From CAWGCA01 sp963820955 (GTDB lineage: Bacteria > Pseudomonadota > Gammaproteobacteria > Chromatiales > Chromatiaceae): a stretch of DNA of 44,786 nucleotides. Under the pieces are notes generated by a model. That model was not told the DNA's origin and made no database searches. It saw only the letters and a list, made by a program, of their open reading frames with translations. Shown in pieces: positions 8,242-17,706 of the stretch. The translations under genes were made by a program, and so were the position numbers. The first letter of the stretch is position 1, and each line of letters begins with the position of its first letter. The DNA lies in the NCBI GenBank assembly GCA_963820955.1, contig CAWGCA010000014.1:1-44786 (forward strand). Direction: 5' to 3'.

Positions 8242-9900
8242 ATGACGTTTTTGGTAAAAATAGGCCTCTTTCTCCCCATCCTCACGGTACTCGGGCTCAA
8301 CGGCTGCGGCGGCACTCTAGCTACCCACCAGCCGGTGGCCGAGCCGACAACGGAAGAGCCCCGGCAGGACCCAGCCGGCCAGCCCCTCCCCGCCCCCCGA
8401 GAAGGCTCCAGGTCCACTGGATTGGCACAACAGCCTACTGCGGAACAAACAACCGGCGAACCCGTTGCCCTGTCTCCCTCAGCACCCAGTGCCCTGTGGG
8501 AACGGATTCGCCAGGGTTATCGACTGCCCATTCGAGACAAGCCGAGAGTGCAACGGGAAGTCAACTGGTATGCCTCCCACCCAGACTACCTTACCCGAAT
8601 ACAGGAGCGGGCCCGCCCCTACCTCTATTTCATTGTCAAAGAAACGGAAAAGCGGGACCTGCCCCTGGAACTGGCCCTGCTGCCGATCGTTGAAAGCGCC
8701 TTTCAGCCCTTTGCCTACTCTCCGGGCCGGGCCGCCGGTCTCTGGCAGTTCATCCCCTCGACCGGCAAGCTGTACGGCCTGAAACAGAACTGGTGGTACG
8801 ACGGCCGCCGGGACGTGGTAGCGGCCACTCACGCGGCTCTGGACTATCTCCAATCACTGGCGGATCAGTTCGATGGGAATTGGGAACTGGCCCTGGCCTC
8901 CTACAACAGCGGCGCGGGAACCGTCAGAAAGGCCATCCGCAGCAACAAAAAAAGGGGTAAACCCACCGACTTCTGGACCCTGGACCTGCCCCGGGAGACG
9001 GAAGGCTATGTCCCCCGCCTGCTGGCGATCGCCCAGGTAATCGAAAATCCGGCCAAATACGGGTTGTCACTCTCCCCCCTACCCAATCAGCCCTTTTTCG
9101 GAACGGTGAATATCGAGGGCCAGCTCGACCTGGCCCTGGCAGCGGAGATGGCGGAAATCTCAATCGAAGAGCTGTACCGGCTCAATCCCGGATTCAACCG
9201 CTGGGCCACCGACCCGCAGGGGCCACATCGCCTCAACCTGCCGCTTGAAAAGATCGAAGGATTCAGTGAACAACTGGCACAGCTGGATCCAAAAAGCCGC
9301 GTGAAATGGGAGCGTTATCAAATCCGCAGCGGCGATAATCTCGGTAGCATCGCTCGTAAATATGGTACTACCATCGGTGTACTGCAGCAGGCCAACCAGC
9401 TAAAGGGAAACCGGATCCGGGCTGGCAGGCACCTGTTGATACCGGTATCGACACGCCATCTGAACCACTACGCCCTCTCTACCGAACAGCGCCAGACCAA
9501 GCTGCAGAACACGCAGCGCGGCGGCAGCAAGACAATTCACAGGGTACTGAATGGAGATACCTTGTGGGACATCTCGCGCAGTCACCAGGTGGGTCCGAAC
9601 GAACTCGCCCGCTGGAACGGAATGTCGCCCAAGGATACCTTGCAACCAGGCCAGAAGCTGGTGGTCTGGAGCCGCAACGGATCCCGCCTCAATACAGCAC
9701 TACCGAATTCCAACCCGCTCATCAAGACCCGCAGCTCGGTGCGCTATCGAGTGCGCAAGGGCGATTCCCTTCACCGAATAGCCAACCGTTTCAATGTTAC
9801 GGTAACAGACCTCCGGAAGTGGAATACCCTGTCAGGCAGATACCTAAAGCCTGGGCAACGACTGCAATTGTATGTGGATGTAAGGGAACAGACGTTGTAA
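8242..9900 (+). CDS. mltD: Membrane-bound lytic murein transglycosylase D with three LysM domains
   Basis: 552 residues. The N-terminus MTFLVKIGLFLPILTVLGL ends in a lipobox (LNGC), so it is a lipoprotein probably held in the outer membrane. A Pro/Thr-rich linker leads to a family 1 SLT domain with the catalytic glutamate in LPIVESAF, followed by GLWQFIPSTGKLYGL and ALASYNSGAGTV. Three C-terminal LysM units follow, starting YQIRSGDNLGSIA, HRVLNGDTLWDIS and YRVRKGDSLHRIA, which bind peptidoglycan. It cleaves the glycan backbone to 1,6-anhydro ends during wall turnover. The start at ATG 8242 has a GGGAGA ribosome site and gives a proper signal peptide; an upstream in-frame ATG at 8188 does not. 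Confidence 0.95.
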   Translation: MTFLVKIGLFLPILTVLGLNGCGGTLATHQPVAEPTTEEPRQDPAGQPLPAPREGSRSTGLAQQPTAEQTTGEPVALSPSAPSALWERIRQGYRLPIRDKPRVQREVNWYASHPDYLTRIQERARPYLYFIVKETEKRDLPLELALLPIVESAFQPFAYSPGRAAGLWQFIPSTGKLYGLKQNWWYDGRRDVVAATHAALDYLQSLADQFDGNWELALASYNSGAGTVRKAIRSNKKRGKPTDFWTLDLPRETEGYVPRLLAIAQVIENPAKYGLSLSPLPNQPFFGTVNIEGQLDLALAAEMAEISIEELYRLNPGFNRWATDPQGPHRLNLPLEKIEGFSEQLAQLDPKSRVKWERYQIRSGDNLGSIARKYGTTIGVLQQANQLKGNRIRAGRHLLIPVSTRHLNHYALSTEQRQTKLQNTQRGGSKTIHRVLNGDTLWDISRSHQVGPNELARWNGMSPKDTLQPGQKLVVWSRNGSRLNTALPNSNPLIKTRSSVRYRVRKGDSLHRIANRFNVTVTDLRKWNTLSGRYLKPGQRLQLYVDVREQTL

Positions 9901-9930
9901 CACCATCCCCGCTGTTTCATTTTCCGCCCG

Positions 9931-11937
9931 CTAACTGGATCCGGAAATTTTAAAGCAGCTTACGCTGTGGCTGTCGCTCACTCGCACCGAGTCCGGATAG
10001 CCCTGTCGACACTCGCCTGTGGCTTGCGGGCAGCGGGGATGGAAATGGCAACCTGCGGGGGGATTGGCCGGTGACGGCATATCGCCTTCCAGACGAATCA
10101 CCTCACGCCGACTCGCGGCGTCTGTTACCGGCACGGCTGAGAGCAGTGCCTGTGTATAGGGGTGTAACGGCGATTCCAGCACTTCTTCCACTGTCCCCTG
10201 TTCCACGATCCTCCCGAGATACATCACCGCCACCTCGTGCGCCAGATAGGCCACTACCGAGAGGTTGTGGGTAATGAAGAGATAGGAGAGCCCGTGCTCG
10301 TCCTGCAGGTCCTTCAGCAAATTCAATATCTGTGCCTGAACTGACACATCCAGCGCACTGGTAGGCTCATCACAGACGATTAGACGGGGCTCCACTGCCA
10401 AGGCACGGGCGATGCAGATCCGCTGCCGCTGTCCACCCGAAAATTCATGGGGATAACGACTGGCAGCTTCTCCCGACAGGCCCACATGATCCAGCAGCGC
10501 CAGCACCCGTTCACGGCGTTCTGCGGAGCCATTTCCAATCCCCTGTGCCTGCATCCCCTCGGCAATGATATCGCCTACCAGCATACGCGGGTTCATGGAG
10601 GCAACCGGGTCCTGAAAAATGATTTGCATATCGGCCCGGCGCCGGCGTAATGCCGCTCCCCGTAACTGGGTCAGTTCATCGCCGAGAAAACGGGCACTGC
10701 CACTGGTGGGGCGTATCAGCTGTAGAATGGCCTTTCCAACCGTGGTCTTACCACACCCGGATTCCCCGACCAGCGCCAGCGTTCGACGGGTGGCTATGCT
10801 GAGGGACAGCCCGTCAACCGCCTTCACATGGCCGACTACCCGTTTGAATACCCCCTGGTGGATAGGGAAATGCATGCGCAGATTCGTCACCTGCAACAGC
10901 GATTCAGACACTTTTGGCACCGACGGTTCAATCACTGAATCCGTAACTGGAGCAACAGCCAGCCGCTCACTCTGCAGCCCCAGGTGGCAGCGCATACCCT
11001 GATCGGGCCCCGAACTGCACCAACTCGGCGGCTCCCGGGAACAGAGATCCATCGTCTGCCCGCAGCGATCCAGAAATCGGCACAGGGTAAACTCGCGATT
11101 CAACTCTGGAACCACCCCTTCGATAACGGTCAGGCGCTGTCCCCGTTTGGCACTGCCCGGGAGTGACTCAAACAGTTGCCGACTGTAAGGATGACCCGCC
11201 TGGCCAAAAAAATGGGCAACGGGTGCCTGTTCGATGATCTGTCCGGCGTACATCACGGCTACCCGGTCCGCCACTTCCGCCACCACCCCGAGGTCATGAG
11301 TGATGAGCAGGATCGCCATACCCGTCCGCTGTTGGAGATCCTTCAATAGGCTGAGCACCTGAGCTTGAATGGTTACGTCCAGGGCGGTGGTGGGTTCGTC
11401 CGCGATCAACAGTTCGGGTCCGCCGGCCAGGGCCATGGCGATCATAACCCGCTGTTTCATCCCGCCCGACAGCTGATGCGGATATTCGCGGGCTCGCCGT
11501 TCCGGGTCGGGAATACCGACTGCCGTCAGCAGTTCCCTGACCCGCCCGCTTACATCTCCCCTGGCCGCTTGATCGTGAATTCGAACCGACTCGGCAATCT
11601 GTGTGCCAATGGGCAGTACTGGGTTGAGAGAAGTCATCGGCTCCTGAAAAATCATGCCCATGCGCCCCCCTCTCACCCTGCGCATGGCGTTCTCCGGCAG
11701 GCCAAGAAGTTCCGTATCACCGAGCCGAACCTGGCCATCCACAATCTGTCCCACCGGAGGCAGCAGGCGCATCAGCGAAAGCGCCAGCATTGACTTGCCG
11801 CAACCGGACTCCCCCAGCAGTGCAAAGGTCTCACCGCGGCGAATCTCCAGATCGACGCCATCGACCGCCCGCACCGGGCTTCCACCTTCGCCCAACCAGG
11901 TGCATAGATTCTCAATGCGTAACAGCGTGTCGCTCAT
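9931..11937 (-). CDS. Fused two-domain ABC transporter ATPase, oligopeptide/nickel type (DppD-DppF fusion, YejF-like)
   Basis: 668 residues with two complete nucleotide-binding domains in one chain. Domain 1 has Walker A GESGCGKS near residue 40, signature LSGGMKQR and Walker B LLIADEPTTALD. Domain 2 has GESGCGKT, FSGGQRQR and LIVCDEPTSALD. Each domain is followed by the Cys-rich oligopeptide-transporter C-terminal motif (CRFLDRCG and CHFHPRCPQATGEC), which in the family binds substrates' partner subunits or a cluster. It energises the importer encoded by the three genes upstream. It is separated from the DppC-like permease by 81 bp, unlike the overlapped genes before it. It converges with mltD. 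Confidence 0.94.
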   Translation of the reverse strand: MSDTLLRIENLCTWLGEGGSPVRAVDGVDLEIRRGETFALLGESGCGKSMLALSLMRLLPPVGQIVDGQVRLGDTELLGLPENAMRRVRGGRMGMIFQEPMTSLNPVLPIGTQIAESVRIHDQAARGDVSGRVRELLTAVGIPDPERRAREYPHQLSGGMKQRVMIAMALAGGPELLIADEPTTALDVTIQAQVLSLLKDLQQRTGMAILLITHDLGVVAEVADRVAVMYAGQIIEQAPVAHFFGQAGHPYSRQLFESLPGSAKRGQRLTVIEGVVPELNREFTLCRFLDRCGQTMDLCSREPPSWCSSGPDQGMRCHLGLQSERLAVAPVTDSVIEPSVPKVSESLLQVTNLRMHFPIHQGVFKRVVGHVKAVDGLSLSIATRRTLALVGESGCGKTTVGKAILQLIRPTSGSARFLGDELTQLRGAALRRRRADMQIIFQDPVASMNPRMLVGDIIAEGMQAQGIGNGSAERRERVLALLDHVGLSGEAASRYPHEFSGGQRQRICIARALAVEPRLIVCDEPTSALDVSVQAQILNLLKDLQDEHGLSYLFITHNLSVVAYLAHEVAVMYLGRIVEQGTVEEVLESPLHPYTQALLSAVPVTDAASRREVIRLEGDMPSPANPPAGCHFHPRCPQATGECRQGYPDSVRVSDSHSVSCFKISGSS

Positions 11938-12018
11938 CGCCTATTCTTTCCTGTTTCAACCACTGTCGGTTTCCGCTGTCGCGCCAAGGCCGAGGGTCTT
12001 ATTCAACTCCGCAAGGGA

Positions 12019-13428
12019 TTAACGGGTATCGCGCAGCCTTGGATCAAAGGCGTCCCGCACCACATCGGAAAAGAGGTTGGCGGACAATACCAGGATAAAC
12101 ATAAAGATCATGGCCGCCGCCAGGGACCACCAGACAATCGGCTCCCGAGCCATCTCCAGGCGGGCACTGTTGATCATGTTGCCCCAACTGTTCATGGTCG
12201 GATCCACACCGATGTTCACATAGGAGAGCACCGCCTCCGCCAGCACCAGTCCGGAGAAATCGAGCACCACCGTAATCAGCACGATGTGCAGCACATTGGG
12301 CAGTATATGACGACTGATGATCTGCAGCGGTCGGACGCCAAAGGCGGTGGCCGCCTGCACATAGTCCACCTCGCGAAGCTTCAGCGACTCGCCGCGCAGC
12401 AGCCGGCACAGGCCCGTCCAGCTGGTGACCCCCAGGATAATACAGAGAAAAAGCAGGCGCAGATCAGCCCGCTCTATCAGGCTGTTGAACTCTTCGGCGT
12501 GATTACTCATGTAGATCTGCAGCATCAGGATAGCCGCTGCGATCAACAATACCCCGGGGATCGAATTCAAGGTGGTATAGGTGTACTGAATAATATCATC
12601 CACCCAACCACGGAAGTAACCGGCCATGATCCCCAGCAGGATTGCCGCCGGCAGCATAACCAGGGTAGTCAGGGTGCCAATCAGAAGCCCCGTCCGGATG
12701 CTTTTGAGGGTCTGATAAAAGACATCTTCACCCACCTTATCGGTGCCCAGCAGATGATAGTTGGCCGCCAGTTCCGCGGCCCAAAAGATCAGGATCACCA
12801 ACACCCCCAGGGTCACCAGCACCACCCGCCAGGGAATCGGTGTCTTTCCGGTCAGGATCAGGCGTGCCTGGCAGGCGAAGTCCGCCCCCGCCCTGGCGGC
12901 CAGCAGCGCGATCAGGATGTTGCTCAGCACCAGGGTGACCAGGGCGCCCTTGAGGATACCGAACAGGCTGAGCCGGAGGATGTCTCTACCCCACTCCCTG
13001 TCAGGATCCTGCAGATGAGCGCCACCGAACAGGAGACGGGGATAATCCCGTACTACCCGGCCATCGGCCAGCTCCATACTCTCTTTGGCATAGAGTCGGG
13101 CCGCCAGGGGCGCAGAATAGGTCTTCTCCTGGCGTACCCGCAATGGTGTCACCATCCAGTCGAACAGGCTGATCACCTCGGCCGACTGGGACTTCTCCCC
13201 CTCGGTCACTATGGTCGAGGGGTGGAAATGAATGGAATCGAGCAGTCCGACCAGCAGGTAGAAGGCAAGTACCACCAGGGTACCCATACCTACTCCGCTG
13301 CGCGCCACCCGCCGCCAGGGTGCCCGCAGGTGCTCCCGACGGGAGGCATAGACGGCGAATACCAGGCTAAAGACCAACAGCAGGAAGACGAGGGCATCGG
13401 TCCAGAGTATGACCCAGCCGTCGATCAT
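12019..13428 (-). CDS. ABC transporter permease, DppC/YejE type, with long N-terminal extension
   Basis: 469 residues, considerably longer than the roughly 300 of typical DppC. The C-terminal half is a normal binding-protein-dependent permease domain with the cytoplasmic coupling loop RGESLKLREVDYVQAATAFG and several membrane helices. The N-terminal half adds hydrophobic segments near residues 8-26 and 48-66, an extracytoplasmic stretch of about 100 residues containing LLFGGAHLQDPDREWGRD, and a further pair of helices before the core. The start overlaps the upstream permease stop as ATGA. Peptide import is the most likely role, by family and operon partners. Confidence 0.9.
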   Translation of the reverse strand: MIDGWVILWTDALVFLLLVFSLVFAVYASRREHLRAPWRRVARSGVGMGTLVVLAFYLLVGLLDSIHFHPSTIVTEGEKSQSAEVISLFDWMVTPLRVRQEKTYSAPLAARLYAKESMELADGRVVRDYPRLLFGGAHLQDPDREWGRDILRLSLFGILKGALVTLVLSNILIALLAARAGADFACQARLILTGKTPIPWRVVLVTLGVLVILIFWAAELAANYHLLGTDKVGEDVFYQTLKSIRTGLLIGTLTTLVMLPAAILLGIMAGYFRGWVDDIIQYTYTTLNSIPGVLLIAAAILMLQIYMSNHAEEFNSLIERADLRLLFLCIILGVTSWTGLCRLLRGESLKLREVDYVQAATAFGVRPLQIISRHILPNVLHIVLITVVLDFSGLVLAEAVLSYVNIGVDPTMNSWGNMINSARLEMAREPIVWWSLAAAMIFMFILVLSANLFSDVVRDAFDPRLRDTR

Positions 13429-14402
13429 GACAGCCTCACCCGCGGATCAACCAGTGTATAGGAGATGTCCGTCAGCAATAGTCCCAGGATATAGAGCACG
13501 GAGCCCAGAAACACCATCGCCCGAACAATGGCGAAATCCTGCCGGTTGATGGCGTCGATGGTATAACTCCCCAGGCCGGGGATACCGAAGAACGACTCGG
13601 TGATCAGGCTGCCCATGAACAGCAGCGGCAACACCACCACCACACCCGTCAGAATGGGGATCATGGCATTCTTCAACACATGCTGAAACAGCACCACATT
13701 TTCCGACAGCCCCTTGGCCCGGGCGGTGCGGACATAATCCTTGTTGATCTCCTCGAGAAACAGAGTGCGGTACCAGCGGGTGCCAGCACCTATACCCCCG
13801 ATGATACCGATGATCACCGGCAGCACCAGAAACTTTATCGCACTCACGCCCGTGTCATAACCGGAAATAGGGACCAGATGCAGCAATTTACTGATTAGAA
13901 ACTGACCACCGATGATGTAAAAAAGACCGGAGATGGACATCATGGTGACACAAAGCACAACACTCCAGAAATCGATATAAGTAGCGCGGAAAAAAGCAAT
14001 CAGCAGGGCATAGCTGATGTTTACCAGCAGACCGACCAGCAACACCGGCAGCGCAATGGCGAGACTGGGCCACATACGCTGGGAGATGTCGTAACCGATA
14101 TCGCGACCACTGTCCGACAATCCGAATTCGAACCGGAACAGCTTCAATGACTTTTGAAAAAAGATGGTATCGGTCAGCTTGCCGCTACCACTCGATGCCT
14201 GGTTGAAGAGCAGCGGGCGATCGTAACCGCGCTCCCGCTTCCAATTTTCCACCGCTTCCGGGGTCACCCGCTTCATTCCCAGATTCATGCGTGCCATGTC
14301 GTCCGGCGAATTGATAACGAAGAACAGCACAAAAGTCAGAATATTGACCCCTAGCAGAATTGGGACGGCGTAGAGCATACGCCTGACGATATAGGCCATC
14401 AT
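13425..14402 (-). CDS. ABC transporter permease, DppB/YejB type
   Basis: 325 residues from the ATG at 14402, which overlaps the stop of the binding-protein gene as ATGA. The first helix MMAYIVRRMLYAVPILLGVN is the typical DppB start. An extracytoplasmic insertion of about 90 residues (GMKRVTPEAVENWKRERGYD onward) precedes the core membrane domain. The coupling loop is near DYVRTARAKGLSENVVLFQH, and the C-terminus has SYTLVDPRVRLS, the family ending. It forms the transport channel with the DppC-like protein. The open frame continues 36 codons upstream, but these overlap the preceding gene. Confidence 0.93.
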   Translation of the reverse strand: MMAYIVRRMLYAVPILLGVNILTFVLFFVINSPDDMARMNLGMKRVTPEAVENWKRERGYDRPLLFNQASSGSGKLTDTIFFQKSLKLFRFEFGLSDSGRDIGYDISQRMWPSLAIALPVLLVGLLVNISYALLIAFFRATYIDFWSVVLCVTMMSISGLFYIIGGQFLISKLLHLVPISGYDTGVSAIKFLVLPVIIGIIGGIGAGTRWYRTLFLEEINKDYVRTARAKGLSENVVLFQHVLKNAMIPILTGVVVVLPLLFMGSLITESFFGIPGLGSYTIDAINRQDFAIVRAMVFLGSVLYILGLLLTDISYTLVDPRVRLS

Positions 14403-16561
14403 CGCGCCGCACTCCGTTCCCGCCGACGATAGAGCACGACCGCCGGTATAACCGAGACGACCAGCAATATGGCCAGCAGTAGCAGGGGCCAGACGATGGG
14501 CGGATTCCACGCCAGCCGCTGCAGCCGGCGCCGTTCCGGATCCAGGCGTTTGTACTTCAGCGTGTTGTTGGCCATCAGGTTGGGCTTCACGTTCCGGTAC
14601 CAGTCGTGGTACAGGGAAAAGGCCTTGGGATTAAATCCCCAGACCCAGGGTGCATCCCGGCGCAGGACCTCCACCATCCGGTCGATGATCTGCTGGCGCT
14701 CCGGGCTGTTCTCCATGTTTTTCATCTGCACGAACAGGGCATCGAATTCCGGGTTGTTGTAGTTGGCTGCATTCTCGCCACCATGCGCCACTTTTCCGTT
14801 TGGGCCATACAGCAGAAACAGAAAATTCTCTGGATCAGGATAGTCCGCATTCCATCCCCACATGAAGATCTGACCGGTCCCCTTGCGCATCTTCTCCTGG
14901 AAACGATTGTAATCGCTGGCCCTAACCACCAGTTGAATCCCAAGCTTGGTAAACTGCTTGCGTATCCAGTTGAGCCGCGCCTTGTCATCAGGTCCCGAGG
15001 CGGTGGTATCGTAGTAGAGGATCAGGGGTTTTCCTGTCTGCTGGTCCCGACCCTCGGGATAACCCGCCTGCGCCATCAGCACCCGTGCCGCTTCGATCCC
15101 CTTTCTTTTCGCTACCCCTTTGACCGTATCGTAGACATAGGGATTAATAGCCTCCTCGCTGCTTCGGCTGCCGAAGATCCCCGGAGGCAGAGGACCCTGG
15201 GCGGCCAGACCACGACCATTGTTGAAGATCGAGATGTACTCCTCAAAATCCATAGCAATGGAGATGGCTCGCCGCAAAAGTCTTGCCCGCTCCGAGTCGC
15301 CCCCTACGACTGGATCCTCCATATTGAAGCCCATGTAAAAGACAGAAGTCGTCACCGCCGTCTGTAGGGTGATCCCCTTCTCCCGCATGGCATCGGTCAA
15401 TCCCAACTCGCCCTGATCCGAAAACTGAACCGCCTGATCGAAGCTGTCCGACGAGATACCCGAGGTATCGTAATAGCCCTGAAGAAACTTGTTCCAATAG
15501 GGGATAGTCTCCTTTTCGAGACTGTATATGGCCTTTTCGATGAAGGGGATGGCCTGACCGGCGTCAACCAGCAGTCCGGCTTCGCGATCCTGTGGTTCCC
15601 CATCCTTCGGATAGAGCTCGCCATGAAAGTTGGGATTCCGCTCCAGCACCATGCGCAGATTGGGATTGTTCTCTGTCAGCATGAAAGGCCCGCTGCCGAC
15701 CGGATACCAGTTCAGGCTTATATTGCGCTTCTCCATCCCGGGCTGGGCATAGAAGCGTTCGGCCTCCCAGGGCATGGGGGCAAAGAAGGGCATTGCCAGC
15801 CAGTAGACGAACTGAGGATACTTGCCCTTGAGGCGCACCCGGAACCGATACCGATCGATCACCTCCGCACCGGCCAACGGCAGGTCACGGAGGTCCAGGT
15901 AGGGACTCTCCTCCCCTGCCTCCTGCCGCCCGCGGTAGGCCTCGTCCAGCACCTGGCCGTACTCCGGAAATCCCACAATGTACTCCCCCATCACCCCGGC
16001 AATCGGCGAATGAAGCCGGGGGAAGGCGAGACGTTTGATCTGATAAACGAAATCTTCGGCGGTCACTTCTCTGCTGTCAGTATGGGAAAAATCGGCCAGG
16101 GTATTGACCGACTCGATGACTGAGGGGGCCAGTTCGTGATAGCGGTAACGATCCTGGGAATCCCGTGCAAAAGCCGGATGCGGCTGGTAGTGCATACCAG
16201 GTCTGATCCGGATTTCATATTCACTGACGGCAATCCGATCGGCTTCGGCATCGTCCGGCAAAGGAGTCCCGTCGGCATCATAGTAACGAGCCACCGGCAC
16301 CGCTTCCGCGGCCAGCGGCACCAGTTCATAGGGGCGTTTCAGGAAATGGTACTGCAGCGGCGGTTCGTAGATCTGGGCGATATAGGCGTATTCGTTGGAG
16401 CTGTAGGCACGGACCGGATCGAGATGTTTGGGACGCTCTGAGAAGGAGCTGTAAAGGATATTCGACTTGGACTCCGACTCCGAATAGGGATTGTTCCAGG
16501 ATTCCGAGACACACCCCATCAACGATGCGATACCGAGCGAAAAACAAAACGCCCTTATCAT
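14399..16561 (-). CDS. Extracellular solute-binding lipoprotein of a peptide-type ABC importer, with C-terminal membrane anchor
   Basis: About 720 residues from ATG 16561; an in-frame ATG at 16597 is an alternative. The start MIRAFCFSLGIASLMGC is a lipoprotein signal with lipobox LMGC. The body is a family 5 (SBP_bac_5, DppA/OppA) binding protein: HLDPVRAYSSNEY, EIRIRPGMHYQPHP, TAEDFVYQIKRLA, RFRVRLKGKYPQF and a late WGWNADYPDPENF. Unusually, the last 35 residues hold one hydrophobic helix (IVWPLLLLAILLVVSVIPAV) and an arginine-rich cytoplasmic tail, so the protein may be anchored at both ends. It is first in the operon and coupled to the DppB-like permease. The ligand cannot be told. Confidence 0.92.
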   Translation of the reverse strand: MIRAFCFSLGIASLMGCVSESWNNPYSESESKSNILYSSFSERPKHLDPVRAYSSNEYAYIAQIYEPPLQYHFLKRPYELVPLAAEAVPVARYYDADGTPLPDDAEADRIAVSEYEIRIRPGMHYQPHPAFARDSQDRYRYHELAPSVIESVNTLADFSHTDSREVTAEDFVYQIKRLAFPRLHSPIAGVMGEYIVGFPEYGQVLDEAYRGRQEAGEESPYLDLRDLPLAGAEVIDRYRFRVRLKGKYPQFVYWLAMPFFAPMPWEAERFYAQPGMEKRNISLNWYPVGSGPFMLTENNPNLRMVLERNPNFHGELYPKDGEPQDREAGLLVDAGQAIPFIEKAIYSLEKETIPYWNKFLQGYYDTSGISSDSFDQAVQFSDQGELGLTDAMREKGITLQTAVTTSVFYMGFNMEDPVVGGDSERARLLRRAISIAMDFEEYISIFNNGRGLAAQGPLPPGIFGSRSSEEAINPYVYDTVKGVAKRKGIEAARVLMAQAGYPEGRDQQTGKPLILYYDTTASGPDDKARLNWIRKQFTKLGIQLVVRASDYNRFQEKMRKGTGQIFMWGWNADYPDPENFLFLLYGPNGKVAHGGENAANYNNPEFDALFVQMKNMENSPERQQIIDRMVEVLRRDAPWVWGFNPKAFSLYHDWYRNVKPNLMANNTLKYKRLDPERRRLQRLAWNPPIVWPLLLLAILLVVSVIPAVVLYRRRERSAAR

Positions 16562-16809
16562 CCGCAGCCATTTGATGACATCAACTGCGTTATGCATTTG
16601 TCGTGGGGAAATCGAGGTACATGGCATGCATTCTAACCCAGGTTTAACCGCAGAGTGCGGGCAAAAATATTGTGCATTGAGATCCCGAAGAACGACAGCC
16701 CCGCTTTTGCTTTTGGTCGAAACTCGAGCGGTGCCGGATCTTTCCCGGGGCTCGCTTTTCCGGTACCTTAGTGTGAGTTATTTTCAGATCAGTACAACAA
16801 GGATTTCCA

Positions 16810-17586
16810 ATGGGATTTTTAACAGACAAACGTATTATCATCACCGGTGTAGCCGGCGAACGTTCCATTGCCTGGGGTACAGCGCTGGCCATGCACCGGG
16901 AAGGTGCAAACCTCGCCTTCACCTATCAGAACGACAAACTGAAACCTCGTGTGGAAAAACTCGCGTCCAGTCTGGGATCCGAAATTATGCTTCCCCTGGA
17001 CGTAGCCTCGGACCAGCAGATTGCCGACCTGTTTCAGGAACTGGGGAACCGCTGGGATGGGCTGGATGGAATCGTTCACTCCATCGGCTTTGCCCCCCGG
17101 GATCAGCTGGAGGGGAGTTACGTCGAGGCCGTCACCCGTGAGGGCTTCTCTATTGCCCACGATATCAGTGCCTACAGCTTCGCTGCCTTGGCCAAGGCGG
17201 GGCGGGAATTGATGCAGGGCCGCAACGGTTCGTTGATCACCATGACCTATCTCGGTGCCGTCCGCACCGTGCCCAACTACAATGTGATGGGTGTGGCCAA
17301 AGCGAGTCTTGAGGCCAATGTGCGTTACCTGGCTGATTCACTGGGGCCGGAAGGCACGCGCGTCAATGCCGTATCGGCGGGGCCGATCCGTACCCTGGCC
17401 GCCTCCGGCATCTCGGGTTTCAAGGGTATGCTGTCGGAAGCGGAAAAGAAAAACCCGTTACGCCGCAACGTCACCATCGAAGAGGTCGGGAACGCCGCCG
17501 CCTTTCTCTGTTCCGATCTGGCTTCCGGAATCACCGGAGACGTGCTTTACGTGGACTCCGGCTACCATATTCTAGGTATGGCCTGA
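16810..17586 (+). CDS. fabI: Enoyl-[acyl-carrier-protein] reductase (NADH), FabI
   Basis: 258 residues of the short-chain dehydrogenase superfamily, closely following E. coli FabI. It reduces the enoyl-ACP double bond in the last step of each fatty acid elongation round. The nucleotide loop is ITGVAGERSIAWG, the active-site Tyr and Tyr/Lys are in TYLGAVRTVPNYNVMGVAK, and the tail has NAVSAGPIRTLAASGI. An AAGGA ribosome site lies just before the ATG. It is divergent from the ABC importer and convergent with ppiD. The ppiD-fabI neighbourhood is common in gammaproteobacteria; here a transposable element has landed between their 3' ends. Confidence 0.98.
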   Translation: MGFLTDKRIIITGVAGERSIAWGTALAMHREGANLAFTYQNDKLKPRVEKLASSLGSEIMLPLDVASDQQIADLFQELGNRWDGLDGIVHSIGFAPRDQLEGSYVEAVTREGFSIAHDISAYSFAALAKAGRELMQGRNGSLITMTYLGAVRTVPNYNVMGVAKASLEANVRYLADSLGPEGTRVNAVSAGPIRTLAASGISGFKGMLSEAEKKNPLRRNVTIEEVGNAAAFLCSDLASGITGDVLYVDSGYHILGMA

Positions 17587-17645
17587 CAGATACGAATAAG
17601 CCGCTACGGCGACCAGGCGGCGGACTGATCGGGAGGCTAGCTAGG

Positions 17646-17670
17646 CCTAGCACTTACCCTCATTCCTAAA
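17646..17670 (+). repeat. Probable left inverted repeat of the DUF4338-transposase element
   Basis: Starts CCTAGCACTTACCC. Compared with the reverse complement of 20055-20079 (CCTAGCTCTGCCTC), the first six bases match exactly and 16 of 25 overall. Confidence 0.45.
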
Positions 17671-17706
17671 CTGGACATATTGGCTTAAGTAGTGCATGCT
17701 TGTCGC

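Noticed and set aside
12286..13461. 391-codon open frame on the plus strand opposite the permease genes
   Set aside because: Antisense shadow rich in Gln, His and Arg, with no family resemblance; both permeases are clear on the other strand.
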